64,000 nucleotides of DNA, from positions 186,001 to 250,000 of the forward strand of contig NZ_JAAQWN010000006.1 of NCBI RefSeq assembly GCF_012985465.1, in the 5' to 3' direction. Under the pieces are notes generated by a model. The model saw only the letters and a list, made by a program, of their open reading frames with translations, was not told the DNA's origin and searched no databases. Numbering within the stretch: the first letter of the stretch is position 1; the number at the start of each line of letters is the position of its first letter. Source of the stretch: Pseudomonas sp. WS 5079. Its GTDB lineage: Bacteria; Pseudomonadota; Gammaproteobacteria; Pseudomonadales; Pseudomonadaceae. The translations under genes were made by a program, and so were the position numbers. Positions 1-8,711 of the stretch are shown here, in pieces.

Positions 1-965
1 CACCCGGCGAGCCGGCCGGCATAGGTCCAGACCTGTGCCTGCTGCTTGCCTCGCAAGCCCAGCCTCATCCCCTGATTGCCATTACCAGCCGTGACCTGCT
101 CCTTGAGCGGGCCACGCAACTGGGCGTGGCTGTCGACTTGTTGCCCGTTTCGCCGGGCAACTGGCCCGACCAACCGGCACACGCGGGCAGCCTGTACGTG
201 TGGGACACCCCGCTGCAGGCCAAGGTAGTCGCCGGGCAGCTGGACAAGGCCAACGCCGCCTTCGTCCTGGAGACCCTGACCCGCGCCGGACAAGGCTGCA
301 TCGACGGTGACTTCGCCGGGATGATCACGGCGCCGGTGCATAAAGGCGTGATCAACGAAGCCGGTATCGCCTTTTCCGGCCATACCGAGTTCCTTGCCGA
401 GCTGACCCACACCGAACAGGTGGTGATGATGCTGGCAACCCGTGGCCTGCGCGTGGCACTGGTGACCACTCACCTGCCCTTGCGCCAGATTGCCGATGCC
501 ATCACGCCAGAGCGCCTGGAACGCGTCACGCGCATCCTGCACGCTGACCTGCAACAGAAATTCGGCATCGCCCAGCCGCGAATCCTCGTGTGCGGCCTCA
601 ACCCCCACGCGGGTGAAGGCGGCCACCTGGGCCATGAAGAAATCGACATCATCGAACCCACACTAGAGCGTCTGCGCCAAGAAGGCATGGACCTGCGTGG
701 CCCATTGCCCGCCGACACTCTGTTTACCCCCAAATATCTGGAGCACTGCGATGCAGTGCTGGCGATGTACCATGACCAGGGGCTGCCCGTGCTGAAATAC
801 AAAGGTTTCGGCGCCGCAGTCAACGTGACCCTGGGCCTGCCGATCATCCGCACCTCCGTCGACCATGGCACCGCCCTGGACCTGGCGGGCAGCGGCAAGA
901 TCGATACCGGCAGCCTGCACGTGGCCCTGGAAACCGCCTATCAGATGGCCGAGACCCGTATATGA
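1..965 (+). CDS. pdxA: 4-hydroxythreonine-4-phosphate dehydrogenase PdxA (5' end cut off by the window)
   Basis: NAD-dependent cytoplasmic enzyme that oxidises 4-phosphohydroxy-L-threonine in the DXP-dependent route to pyridoxal phosphate, acting with PdxJ. The frame is open from base 3 and begins with the family's GEPAGIGPD motif, so only about ten residues are missing from a protein of about 330. The three metal-binding histidines of the family are visible in GHTEF, NPHAGEGG and MYHDQG. Its stop overlaps the rsmA start (ATGA, 962-965), so the two are translationally coupled. In pseudomonads surA normally lies just upstream, outside this window. Confidence 0.96.
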   Translation, partial: PGEPAGIGPDLCLLLASQAQPHPLIAITSRDLLLERATQLGVAVDLLPVSPGNWPDQPAHAGSLYVWDTPLQAKVVAGQLDKANAAFVLETLTRAGQGCIDGDFAGMITAPVHKGVINEAGIAFSGHTEFLAELTHTEQVVMMLATRGLRVALVTTHLPLRQIADAITPERLERVTRILHADLQQKFGIAQPRILVCGLNPHAGEGGHLGHEEIDIIEPTLERLRQEGMDLRGPLPADTLFTPKYLEHCDAVLAMYHDQGLPVLKYKGFGAAVNVTLGLPIIRTSVDHGTALDLAGSGKIDTGSLHVALETAYQMAETRI

Positions 966-1774
966 CCGAGCATTACCAACACCGGGCGCGCAAGCGCTTC
1001 GGGCAAAACTTCCTGCACGATGCCGGCGTTATCGACCGCATCCTGCGCTCCATCCATGCCAAGCCCGAAGACCGCCTGCTGGAAATCGGCCCGGGCCAGG
1101 GCGCGCTGACCCAGGGCCTGCTCAATAGCGGTGGCCAACTGGATGTGGTTGAGTTGGACAAGGACCTGATCCCTATCCTCAACCAGCAATTCGCCGGCAT
1201 GCCCAACTTCAACCTGCACCAGGGCGATGCGCTGAAGTTCGACTTCACCAGCCTCAATGCCGCGCCCAACAGCCTGCGTGTGGTTGGCAACCTGCCTTAC
1301 AACATCTCCACGCCGCTGATCTTTCACCTGCTGAACAACGCAGGGATCATCCGCGACATGCATTTCATGTTGCAGAAGGAAGTGGTCGAGCGCCTGGCGG
1401 CCGGCCCTGGCGGCGGCGATTGGGGTCGCCTGTCGATCATGGTCCAGTACCACTGCCGGGTCGAGCACCTGTTCAATGTGGGTCCGGGCGCGTTCAACCC
1501 GCCGCCAAAAGTCGACTCGGCCATTGTGCGCCTGGTACCACACGCGGTTCTTCCGCACCCGGCCAAGGATCATCGCCTGCTGGAACGAGTGGTACGCGAA
1601 GCCTTCAACCAGCGTCGCAAGACCCTGCGCAATACACTCAAGGCATTGCTGAGCAACGCCGAGATCGAAGCCGCCGGTGTCGACGGCAGCCTGCGCCCGG
1701 AGCAGTTGGACCTCGCCGCGTTTGTACGCCTGGCGGACCAGCTAGCGATTCAGCCTGCACCCGCTGCCGACTGA
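962..1774 (+). CDS. rsmA: 16S rRNA (adenine1518/1519-N6)-dimethyltransferase RsmA (KsgA)
   Basis: Dimethylates two adjacent adenines in the helix 45 loop of 16S rRNA late in small-subunit assembly. The 270 residues fit the family. Visible motifs are the N-terminal RKRFGQNFL, the SAM-binding EIGPGQGALT near residue 41 and the catalytic NLPYNIS motif. The ATG overlaps the pdxA stop by four bases, which fixes the start. It belongs to the surA-pdxA-rsmA-apaG-apaH cluster shared with enterics. A REP-like element follows the stop, so apaG downstream may be partly uncoupled. Confidence 0.97.
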   Translation: MTEHYQHRARKRFGQNFLHDAGVIDRILRSIHAKPEDRLLEIGPGQGALTQGLLNSGGQLDVVELDKDLIPILNQQFAGMPNFNLHQGDALKFDFTSLNAAPNSLRVVGNLPYNISTPLIFHLLNNAGIIRDMHFMLQKEVVERLAAGPGGGDWGRLSIMVQYHCRVEHLFNVGPGAFNPPPKVDSAIVRLVPHAVLPHPAKDHRLLERVVREAFNQRRKTLRNTLKALLSNAEIEAAGVDGSLRPEQLDLAAFVRLADQLAIQPAPAAD

Positions 1775-1775
1775 C

Positions 1776-1802
1776 CCATCGCCGGCAAGCCGGTTCCTAC
1801 AA
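1776..1802 (-). repeat. REP-like palindromic element between rsmA and apaG
   Basis: The segment reads as the reverse complement of the common pseudomonad REP core (TGTAGGAACCGGCTTGCC then GGCGATGG). It lies directly after the rsmA stop. It is a single copy with no inverted partner nearby. Confidence 0.7.
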
Positions 1803-1905
1803 GGGTGGACATCAGGTCAGTCAGCATGTCTGGCCTAGTGCCCACCTCATGGCCTAGACTGATCCGCATCTGCTGTCCTCCGCTTTTGCTCTTAAGGCCT
1901 CTTGC

Positions 1906-2286
1906 ATGTCCGATCCTCGCTATCAGATCGACGTCAGCGTCGTCACCCGCTTCCTGGCGGAACAATCCCAACCCGAACAGAACCGCTTTGCCTTTGCGTA
2001 CACCGTCACGGTGAAGAACAACGGCCAAGTGCCCGCCAAGCTGCTGTCGCGTCACTGGGTGATCACCGACGGTGACGGCCATGTCGAGGAAGTGCGCGGT
2101 GCCGGCGTCATCGGCCAACAGCCCCTGATCGACAGCGGCGCCAGCCATACCTACAGCAGCGGCACCGTGATGACCTCCAAGGTCGGCACGATGCAAGGCA
2201 GCTACCAGATGCTTGCCGAAGACGGCAAACACTTCGACGCCATCATTGCTCCCTTTCGCCTGGCGGTGCCCGGAGCCCTGCACTGA
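1906..2286 (+). CDS. apaG: ApaG (DUF525 family protein)
   Basis: Small cytoplasmic protein (126 residues) of the ApaG/DUF525 family, which has a fibronectin-III-like beta fold and no firmly assigned biochemical activity in bacteria. The family pattern is seen in FAYTVTVKN, LLSRHWVITDG and GEQPLI-like GQQPLIDSG segments, with YSSGT and GTMQGSYQM toward the C-terminus. The stop overlaps the apaH start, as in E. coli. The name comes from co-occurrence with the Ap4A hydrolase gene, not from demonstrated Ap4A chemistry. Confidence 0.95.
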   Translation: MSDPRYQIDVSVVTRFLAEQSQPEQNRFAFAYTVTVKNNGQVPAKLLSRHWVITDGDGHVEEVRGAGVIGQQPLIDSGASHTYSSGTVMTSKVGTMQGSYQMLAEDGKHFDAIIAPFRLAVPGALH

Positions 2287-3137
2287 TGGCAACCTATGCT
2301 GTCGGCGACCTGCAAGGCTGCCTGGAGCCGCTCAAATGCCTGCTTGATCGCGTAGCCTTCGACCCGGCCAAGGATCGCCTGTGGCTGGTGGGTGACCTGG
2401 TCAACCGCGGCCCGCAATCCCTGGAGACCCTGCGCTTTCTTTATGGCCTGCGCGACTCCCTGGTCTGCGTGCTGGGCAACCACGACCTGCATCTGCTGGC
2501 GGCCGGCAATAACATCGAGCGTCTGAAAAAAGGCGACACCCTGCGGGAAATCCTCGAAGCCCCGGATCGCGCCGAATTGCTCGACTGGCTGCGCCGACAA
2601 CCGCTCTTGCACTACGACGAGGGGCGCAATACCGCCTTGGTACATGCTGGCATTGCGCCGCAATGGACCCTGAAAAAGGCCCTCAAGTGTGCCGCCGAGG
2701 TCGAAACCGTCCTGGCCGATGACACTCTGTTCGCCACTTATCTGGACGGCATGTACGGCAATGAGCCAGTGAAGTGGGATAACGATCTGACCGGCGTCGC
2801 CCGCCTGCGGGTCATTACCAACTACTTCACGCGCATGCGCTTCTGCACCGCAGAAGGCAAACTCGACCTCAAGAGCAAGGAAGGCGCCGACACCGCCTTG
2901 CCCGGCTACAAACCCTGGTTCGCCCACAAGGAGCGCAAGACCCGCGACACGAAGATCATCTTCGGGCACTGGGCCGCCCTCGAAGGTCACTGCGACGAAC
3001 CCGGCGTATTCGCCCTCGACACCGGTTGCGTGTGGGGCGGGGCCATGACCCTGATGAACATCGACACCGGCGAGCGCCTGAGCTGCCAGTGTGAATCTCC
3101 CCTTCCCGTAACACTGCCCGCTGCCGCCAAGCGCTAG
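2286..3137 (+). CDS. apaH: Symmetrical bis(5'-nucleosyl)-tetraphosphatase ApaH
   Basis: Hydrolyses diadenosine tetraphosphate symmetrically to two ADP; ApaH also removes Np4 caps from RNA 5' ends in E. coli. It is a metallophosphatase of the PPP type: GDLQGC near the start, GDLVNRGP and GNHD supply metal ligands, with later histidines in VHAGI and FGHW. Length (283) is typical. The start overlaps the last base of apaG, giving tight coupling. Confidence 0.97.
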   Translation: MATYAVGDLQGCLEPLKCLLDRVAFDPAKDRLWLVGDLVNRGPQSLETLRFLYGLRDSLVCVLGNHDLHLLAAGNNIERLKKGDTLREILEAPDRAELLDWLRRQPLLHYDEGRNTALVHAGIAPQWTLKKALKCAAEVETVLADDTLFATYLDGMYGNEPVKWDNDLTGVARLRVITNYFTRMRFCTAEGKLDLKSKEGADTALPGYKPWFAHKERKTRDTKIIFGHWAALEGHCDEPGVFALDTGCVWGGAMTLMNIDTGERLSCQCESPLPVTLPAAAKR

Positions 3138-3169
3138 ACGCCGCTTGCCGCACGCCCAAGGAGCCCGCC

Positions 3170-3499
3170 ATGAGCGAATTCAAACGTATCCCTCCCGAAC
3201 AAGCCCAGGCCCTGCGCGAGCAAGGCGCCGTGGTGGTGGATATCCGGGATCCCCAGACCTACGCCCTGAACCACATCAAGGGCGCACGGCATCTGGACAA
3301 TCACAATATCGCCGACTTCATCCGCGCCGCCGACCTCGACGCCCCCGTGATCGTGGCCTGCTATCACGGCAACTCCAGCCAGAGCGCGGCGGCCTACTTG
3401 GTCAGCCAGGGCTTCTCCGATGTCTACAGCCTGGACGGCGGCTTTGAGCTGTGGCGTACGACGTATCCTGCGGAAATTGCCACAGGCGATTCGCAATAA
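3170..3499 (+). CDS. glpE: Thiosulfate sulfurtransferase GlpE (single-domain rhodanese)
   Basis: A 109-residue single rhodanese domain that moves sulfane sulfur from thiosulfate to an acceptor such as thioredoxin or cyanide. The active-site loop CYHGNSSQ carries the nucleophilic cysteine, and VVVDIRDPQTY and HIKGARHL are the usual N-terminal signatures. An AAGGAG ribosome site lies before the ATG. It follows apaH by 32 bases and is probably co-transcribed. Unlike in E. coli there is no glycerol-3-phosphate operon beside it. Confidence 0.93.
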   Translation: MSEFKRIPPEQAQALREQGAVVVDIRDPQTYALNHIKGARHLDNHNIADFIRAADLDAPVIVACYHGNSSQSAAAYLVSQGFSDVYSLDGGFELWRTTYPAEIATGDSQ

Positions 3500-3606
3500 T
3501 TTTTTTAAACCCCGCTACCCCGCGTGACGCTTGGGCTCGCGCCGTTTCTGACGAACGGTGCGCCCAAACTAATTAGGCATCTCGCCTTGACCTCCCGGAT
3601 TCCCAA

Positions 3607-3616
3607 CTATCATTAA
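3607..3616 (+). promoter_or_regulatory. Possible stationary-phase sigma (RpoS-like) -10 element upstream of prkA
   Basis: CTATCATTAA resembles the extended -10 preferred by RpoS (CTATACTTAA) and lies in the 282-bp gap before prkA. Members of the prkA-yeaH module are RpoS-linked in E. coli, which makes this plausible, but no -35 or mapped start supports it here. The rest of the gap shows no gene. Confidence 0.3.
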
Positions 3617-3781
3617 GCGCAGGCCATCCAAAACAGGGGAGAGCCGGTACACCGGCGTGCGGGTCATCGGTAGCGTTTCAGGGTGTTCTGGGGGGAAATG
3701 GCCACGGCAAGCGCCACTGGCTGCCAGCATCGACTGATTGATCCGGCGTCGGCTCCACGTATCGAGCGAGGTGACGACGTC

Positions 3782-5704
3782 ATGAGTATTTTTAGCCACT
3801 TCCAACAACGCTTCGAGTCCACACAGCAGGAAGAGCTCACGCTGCAAGAGTATCTCGAGCTGTGCAAAAAGGACCGCAGTACCTACGCGTCTGCCGCCGA
3901 GCGCCTGCTACTGGCGATTGGTGAGCCGGAGCTGGTAGACACCTCCAATAATTCGCGACTATCGCGAATATTCTCCAACAAGGTCATCCGCCGCTACCCG
4001 GCCTTTGAAGACTTCCATGGCATGGAAGAATGCATCGACCAGATCGTCTCCTACTTCCGCCATGCCGCCCAGGGCCTGGAAGAGAAGAAACAGATCCTCT
4101 ACCTGCTCGGCCCTGTGGGCGGCGGTAAATCCTCCCTGGCCGAAAAACTCAAGCAACTGATCGAAAAGGTGCCTTTCTACGCGATCAAGGGTTCCCCGGT
4201 ATTCGAGTCGCCCCTGGGCCTGTTCAACGCCACGGAAGATGGCGCGATCCTCGAAGAAGACTTCGGCATTCCACGGCGCTATCTCAACACCATCATGTCG
4301 CCCTGGGCCACCAAGCGTCTGGCCGAGTTCGGCGGTGATATCAGCCAGTTCCGGGTGGTGAAGCTCTATCCATCTATTCTCAACCAGATCGGCGTCGCCA
4401 AGACCGAACCGGGGGATGAGAACAACCAGGATATTTCGGCGCTGGTGGGCAAGGTCGATATTCGCAAGCTGGAGGAGTTCCCGCAGAACGACGCGGACGC
4501 CTATAGCTACTCGGGCGCACTGTGCCGGGCCAACCAGGGCCTGATGGAGTTCGTGGAGATGTTCAAGGCGCCGATCAAGGTGCTGCACCCACTGCTCACC
4601 GCGACCCAGGAAGGCAACTACAACAGTACAGAAGGCCTGGGCGCGATTCCGTTTACCGGCATCCTGCTGGCCCACTCCAACGAATCAGAATGGCACACCT
4701 TCCGCAACAACAAGAACAACGAAGCCTTCATCGACCGGATCTATATCGTCAAGGTGCCGTACTGCCTGCGGGTCAGCGATGAAATCAAGATCTACGACAA
4801 GCTGCTGTTCAACAGCTCCCTGGCCAAGGCCCATTGCGCACCCGACACCCTGAAGATGCTCGCCCAGTTCACCGTGCTGTCGCGCCTCAAGGAGCCGGAA
4901 AACTCGAATATCTACTCGAAAATGCGCGTCTACGACGGGGAAAACCTCAAGGACACCGATCCCAAGGCCAAATCGATCCAGGAATACCGCGACACGGCAG
5001 GCGTCGATGAGGGCATGAACGGGCTGTCGACGCGCTTCGCCTTCAAGATCCTGTCCAAGGTCTTCAACTTCGACCCCCACGAGATCGCCGCCAACCCGGT
5101 GCACCTGCTCTATGTCCTGGAGCAACAGATCGAACAAGAGCAGTTCCAGGCTGAAACCCGCGAGCGCTACCTGCGTTTCCTCAAGGAGTACCTGGCGCCG
5201 CGCTATATCGAGTTCATCGGCAAGGAAATCCAGACCGCCTACCTGGAGTCCTACAGCGAATACGGCCAGAACATCTTCGACCGCTATGTGCTGTACGCAG
5301 ACTTCTGGATCCAGGACCAGGAATACCGCGACCCGGAAACCGGCGAGATCCTCAATCGCGTAGCCCTCAACGAAGAACTGGAGAAGATCGAGAAACCGGC
5401 CGGCATCAGCAATCCGAAGGATTTCCGCAACGAAATCGTCAACTTCGTGTTGCGCGCCCGGGCCAACAACAATGGCAAGAACCCTACCTGGCTCAGCTAC
5501 GAGAAGCTGCGGGTGGTCATCGAGAAGAAAATGTTCTCCAACACCGAGGATCTGCTGCCGGTCATCAGCTTCAACGCCAAGGCCAGCAAGGAGGATCAGC
5601 AAAAACACAACGACTTCGTCACACGAATGGTCGAGCGCGGCTACACCGACAAACAGGTACGGCTGCTCTCCGAGTGGTACCTGCGGGTTCGCAAATCGCA
5701 GTAA
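3782..5704 (+). CDS. prkA: PrkA family serine protein kinase (YeaG-like, AAA+ core)
   Basis: Cytoplasmic kinase of 640 residues. It has an N-terminal AAA-like ATPase region with Walker A in GPVGGGKSS near residue 117, and a C-terminal PrkA kinase domain. I chose the ATG at 3782 because the family N-terminus MSIFSHFQQRFE begins there; an upstream in-frame extension from 3683 lacks family similarity. It is the first gene of a three-gene set with yeaH and ycgB. In E. coli the orthologous genes respond to nutrient stress; the direct substrate in pseudomonads is not known to me. Confidence 0.93.
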   Translation: MSIFSHFQQRFESTQQEELTLQEYLELCKKDRSTYASAAERLLLAIGEPELVDTSNNSRLSRIFSNKVIRRYPAFEDFHGMEECIDQIVSYFRHAAQGLEEKKQILYLLGPVGGGKSSLAEKLKQLIEKVPFYAIKGSPVFESPLGLFNATEDGAILEEDFGIPRRYLNTIMSPWATKRLAEFGGDISQFRVVKLYPSILNQIGVAKTEPGDENNQDISALVGKVDIRKLEEFPQNDADAYSYSGALCRANQGLMEFVEMFKAPIKVLHPLLTATQEGNYNSTEGLGAIPFTGILLAHSNESEWHTFRNNKNNEAFIDRIYIVKVPYCLRVSDEIKIYDKLLFNSSLAKAHCAPDTLKMLAQFTVLSRLKEPENSNIYSKMRVYDGENLKDTDPKAKSIQEYRDTAGVDEGMNGLSTRFAFKILSKVFNFDPHEIAANPVHLLYVLEQQIEQEQFQAETRERYLRFLKEYLAPRYIEFIGKEIQTAYLESYSEYGQNIFDRYVLYADFWIQDQEYRDPETGEILNRVALNEELEKIEKPAGISNPKDFRNEIVNFVLRARANNNGKNPTWLSYEKLRVVIEKKMFSNTEDLLPVISFNAKASKEDQQKHNDFVTRMVERGYTDKQVRLLSEWYLRVRKSQ

Positions 5705-5817
5705 GGCAGCGACAGGCGTGCGCTGCCGGGCCTATGGCCTGGCAGCTGACCGCTTGTCTCTAAGCTTCCAGCTCGCGGCTTGAAGCTTGTAACGTGAAGC
5801 TGCCCGGAGGGCTCCCT

Positions 5818-7089
5818 ATGAGCTATGTGATCGACCGACGCCTCAATGGCAAGAACAAGAGCACGGTAAACCGCCAGCGTTTCCTGCGGCGTTACCGTGA
5901 CCACATCAAAAAGGCCGTCGAAGAGGCGGTGAGTCGCCGCTCCATTACCGATATGGAGCACGGCGAGCAGATCAGCATTCCCGGACGGGATATCGATGAG
6001 CCGGTGCTACATCACGGCCGCGGCGGTAAACAGACCGTGGTTCATCCGGGAAACAAGGAATTCACCTCCGGCGAACACATCCAGCGTCCTCAAGGCGGTG
6101 GCGGCGGCAAAGGCCCAGGCAAGGCCGGCAACTCCGGCGAAGGCATGGATGAGTTCGTGTTCCAGATTACCCAGGAGGAGTTCCTCGAATTCATGTTCGA
6201 GGACCTGGAGCTGCCCAACCTGGTCAAACGCAACCTGACCGGCACCGACACCTTCAAGACCGTACGCGCCGGCATCAGCAACGAGGGCAACCCCTCGCGC
6301 ATCAATATCATCCGCACCCTGCGTTCAGCCCATGCCCGGCGCATCGCTCTATCTGGCAGCAGCCGCGCCAAACTCAAGGAGGCCAAGGAAGAACTGGCGC
6401 GATTGAAGCGCGAAGAGCCAGACAATTTCGGCGATATCCAGGAAATCGAAGCAGAAATCGAGAAACTCAGTGCGCGCATTCACCGCGTACCGTTTCTCGA
6501 CACCTTCGACTTGAAATACAACCTGCTGGTCAAGCAACCCAACCCCAGCTCCAAGGCAGTGATGTTCTGCCTGATGGACGTTTCCGGCTCCATGACCCAG
6601 GCGACCAAGGACATCGCCAAGCGCTTCTTTATCCTGCTGTACCTGTTTCTCAAGCGTAACTACGACAAGATCGACGTGGTGTTTATCCGCCATCACACCA
6701 GTGCCCGCGAGGTCGACGAAGAAGAGTTTTTCTATTCACGGGAGACCGGCGGCACCATCGTGTCCAGTGCGCTGAAACTGATGCAGGAAATCATGGCCGA
6801 GCGTTATCCGGCCAACGAATGGAACATCTACGCGGCTCAGGCTTCCGACGGCGACAACTGGAACGACGACTCGCCCATCTGCCGCGACATCCTGATCAAC
6901 CAGATCATGCCGTTCGTGCAGTACTACACTTATGTGGAGATTACCCCCCGCGAGCACCAGGCCCTGTGGTTTGAATACGAGCGCATAGGTGAAGCCTTCG
7001 CCGACACCTTCGCCCAGCAACAACTGGTCTCGGCCGGCGATATCTATCCGGTCTTCCGTGAACTCTTCCAGCGCAGGTTAGTGACATGA
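5818..7089 (+). CDS. yeaH: YeaH/YhbH family protein (UPF0229, von Willebrand A-like)
   Basis: A 423-residue cytoplasmic protein of family UPF0229. The N-terminal third is basic and glycine-rich (GGGGGKGPGK), a helical segment with heptad-like charges lies around residues 180-225, and a VWA-like C-terminal part carries a MIDAS-type DVSGSM motif. The ATG at 5818 has a GGAGG site and matches the family start MSYVIDRRLNGK; an in-frame GTG upstream is less likely. It sits 113 bases after prkA and overlaps ycgB by four bases. It probably acts as a partner or scaffold of the PrkA kinase (inference from constant co-occurrence). Confidence 0.92.
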   Translation: MSYVIDRRLNGKNKSTVNRQRFLRRYRDHIKKAVEEAVSRRSITDMEHGEQISIPGRDIDEPVLHHGRGGKQTVVHPGNKEFTSGEHIQRPQGGGGGKGPGKAGNSGEGMDEFVFQITQEEFLEFMFEDLELPNLVKRNLTGTDTFKTVRAGISNEGNPSRINIIRTLRSAHARRIALSGSSRAKLKEAKEELARLKREEPDNFGDIQEIEAEIEKLSARIHRVPFLDTFDLKYNLLVKQPNPSSKAVMFCLMDVSGSMTQATKDIAKRFFILLYLFLKRNYDKIDVVFIRHHTSAREVDEEEFFYSRETGGTIVSSALKLMQEIMAERYPANEWNIYAAQASDGDNWNDDSPICRDILINQIMPFVQYYTYVEITPREHQALWFEYERIGEAFADTFAQQQLVSAGDIYPVFRELFQRRLVT

Positions 7090-8648
7090 CCGCCAAAGAG
7101 CATAAGCGCCAACCCATTTCCACGGGGTCCGAATGGACCTTCGAACTGATCCAGGCCTATGACCGGGAAATCAGCCGTATTGCGGCCGGATATGCCCTGG
7201 ATACCTATCCCAACCAGATCGAAGTGATCACCGCCGAGCAAATGATGGATGCGTATGCCTCGGTGGGCATGCCCCTGGGCTACCACCATTGGTCCTACGG
7301 CAAGCACTTCCTCAGCACGGAGAAGTCCTACACCCGTGGCCAGATGGGGCTGGCCTATGAAATAGTGATCAACTCCGACCCGTGCATTGCCTACCTGATG
7401 GAAGAAAACACCATCTGTATGCAGGCCCTGGTGGTGGCCCACGCGTGCTATGGCCACAACAGCTTTTTCAAGGGCAACTATCTGTTCCGCACCTGGACCG
7501 ACGCCAGTTCGATCATCGATTACCTGGTGTTCGCCAAGCAGTACATCATGCAGTGCGAGGAGCGCCACGGGATCGATGCGGTGGAAGACCTGCTCGACTC
7601 CTGCCATGCCTTGATGAACTACGGGGTAGACCGCTACAAGCGCCCCTATCCGATTTCCGCCGAGGAGGAACGGTTACGGCAGAAGGACCGGGAAGAGCAT
7701 CTGCAAAAGCAGATCAACGACCTGTGGCGCACCATCCCCAAACGCGCCGACAAGAATAGCGACAAGGACAATGCGCGCTTCCCCGTCGAGCCCCAGGAAA
7801 ACATCCTGTACTTCCTGGAAAAACACGCCCCGCTGCTGGAGCCATGGCAACGGGAGATCGTGCGGATCGTGCGCAAGATCGCCCAGTACTTTTATCCACA
7901 GCGCCAGACCCAGGTGATGAACGAAGGCTGGGCAACGTTCTGGCACTACACCCTGATGAACGACCTTTACGACGAAGGCCTGGTGACCGACGGCTTCATG
8001 ATGGAGTTCCTCACCTCACATACCAGCGTGGTCTTCCAGCCAGGCTTCGACAGCCCCTACTACAGCGGCATCAACCCCTATGCCCTGGGCTTCGCCATGT
8101 ACCGGGATATCCGGCGCATGTGCGAACACCCCACTGAGGAAGATCGCCGCTGGTTCCCGGAGATCGCCGGCAGTGACTGGCTATCGACCATCAAGTTCGC
8201 CATGAGCAGCTTCAAGGACGAGAGCTTCATCCTGCAGTACCTGTCACCCCAGGTGATTCGTGACCTCAAGCTGTTCAGCATTCTGGACGACGACCTCAAG
8301 GACGACCTGCTGGTACCTGCCATCCACGATGAAGCCGGCTACCGCACCATCCGCGAGACCCTAGCGGCCCAATACAACCTGGGCAACCGCGAGCCCAACG
8401 TGCAGATCTACAGCATCGATATGCGCGGTGATCGCTCCCTGACCCTGCGCCACCAGCAACACGACCGCAAACCCCTGGGAGAATCCACGGACGAAGTGCT
8501 CAAGCATCTGCACCGGCTATGGGGCTTCGATATCCACCTGGAGACCCTGCAAGGCGATCAGGTCATGAAGACCCATCACGTGCCGCCGCGCAACGAACAT
8601 AACGACAACGATTACGGCCGCCTGGACCTGGCCGTGGTTCACCTTTGA
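7086..8648 (+). CDS. ycgB: SpoVR family protein (YcgB)
   Basis: A 520-residue member of the SpoVR family, named for a Bacillus gene involved in spore cortex formation but widespread in non-spore-formers. Recognisable segments are GMPLGYHHWSYGK near residue 60, the His/Cys-containing VVAHACYGHNSFF and the conserved MNEGWATFWHY. No signal peptide or membrane span is seen. It overlaps yeaH (ATGA) and so belongs to the prkA-yeaH-ycgB unit. The biochemical role is unknown; the conserved His/Glu pattern suggests a metal site, which is inference. Confidence 0.93.
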   Translation: MTAKEHKRQPISTGSEWTFELIQAYDREISRIAAGYALDTYPNQIEVITAEQMMDAYASVGMPLGYHHWSYGKHFLSTEKSYTRGQMGLAYEIVINSDPCIAYLMEENTICMQALVVAHACYGHNSFFKGNYLFRTWTDASSIIDYLVFAKQYIMQCEERHGIDAVEDLLDSCHALMNYGVDRYKRPYPISAEEERLRQKDREEHLQKQINDLWRTIPKRADKNSDKDNARFPVEPQENILYFLEKHAPLLEPWQREIVRIVRKIAQYFYPQRQTQVMNEGWATFWHYTLMNDLYDEGLVTDGFMMEFLTSHTSVVFQPGFDSPYYSGINPYALGFAMYRDIRRMCEHPTEEDRRWFPEIAGSDWLSTIKFAMSSFKDESFILQYLSPQVIRDLKLFSILDDDLKDDLLVPAIHDEAGYRTIRETLAAQYNLGNREPNVQIYSIDMRGDRSLTLRHQQHDRKPLGESTDEVLKHLHRLWGFDIHLETLQGDQVMKTHHVPPRNEHNDNDYGRLDLAVVHL

Positions 8649-8657
8649 CGCAGCAAT

Positions 8658-8710
8658 GCCTCCATTGGCCTGCCGCAGGCGTTATCCTGTAGGGCTAATG
8701 GAGGCTTTTT
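8658..8710 (+). terminator. Terminator-like hairpin that contains the cca ribosome-binding site
   Basis: Arms GCCTCCATT (8658-8666) and AATGGAGGC (8697-8705) pair perfectly and are followed by five T residues, ending one base before the cca ATG at 8712. The 3' arm holds GGAGG, the only good ribosome site for cca. A second small stem GCCTG/CAGGC sits in the loop. It could end ycgB transcripts and also mask cca translation in read-through mRNA. Confidence 0.65.
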
Positions 8711-8711
8711 C

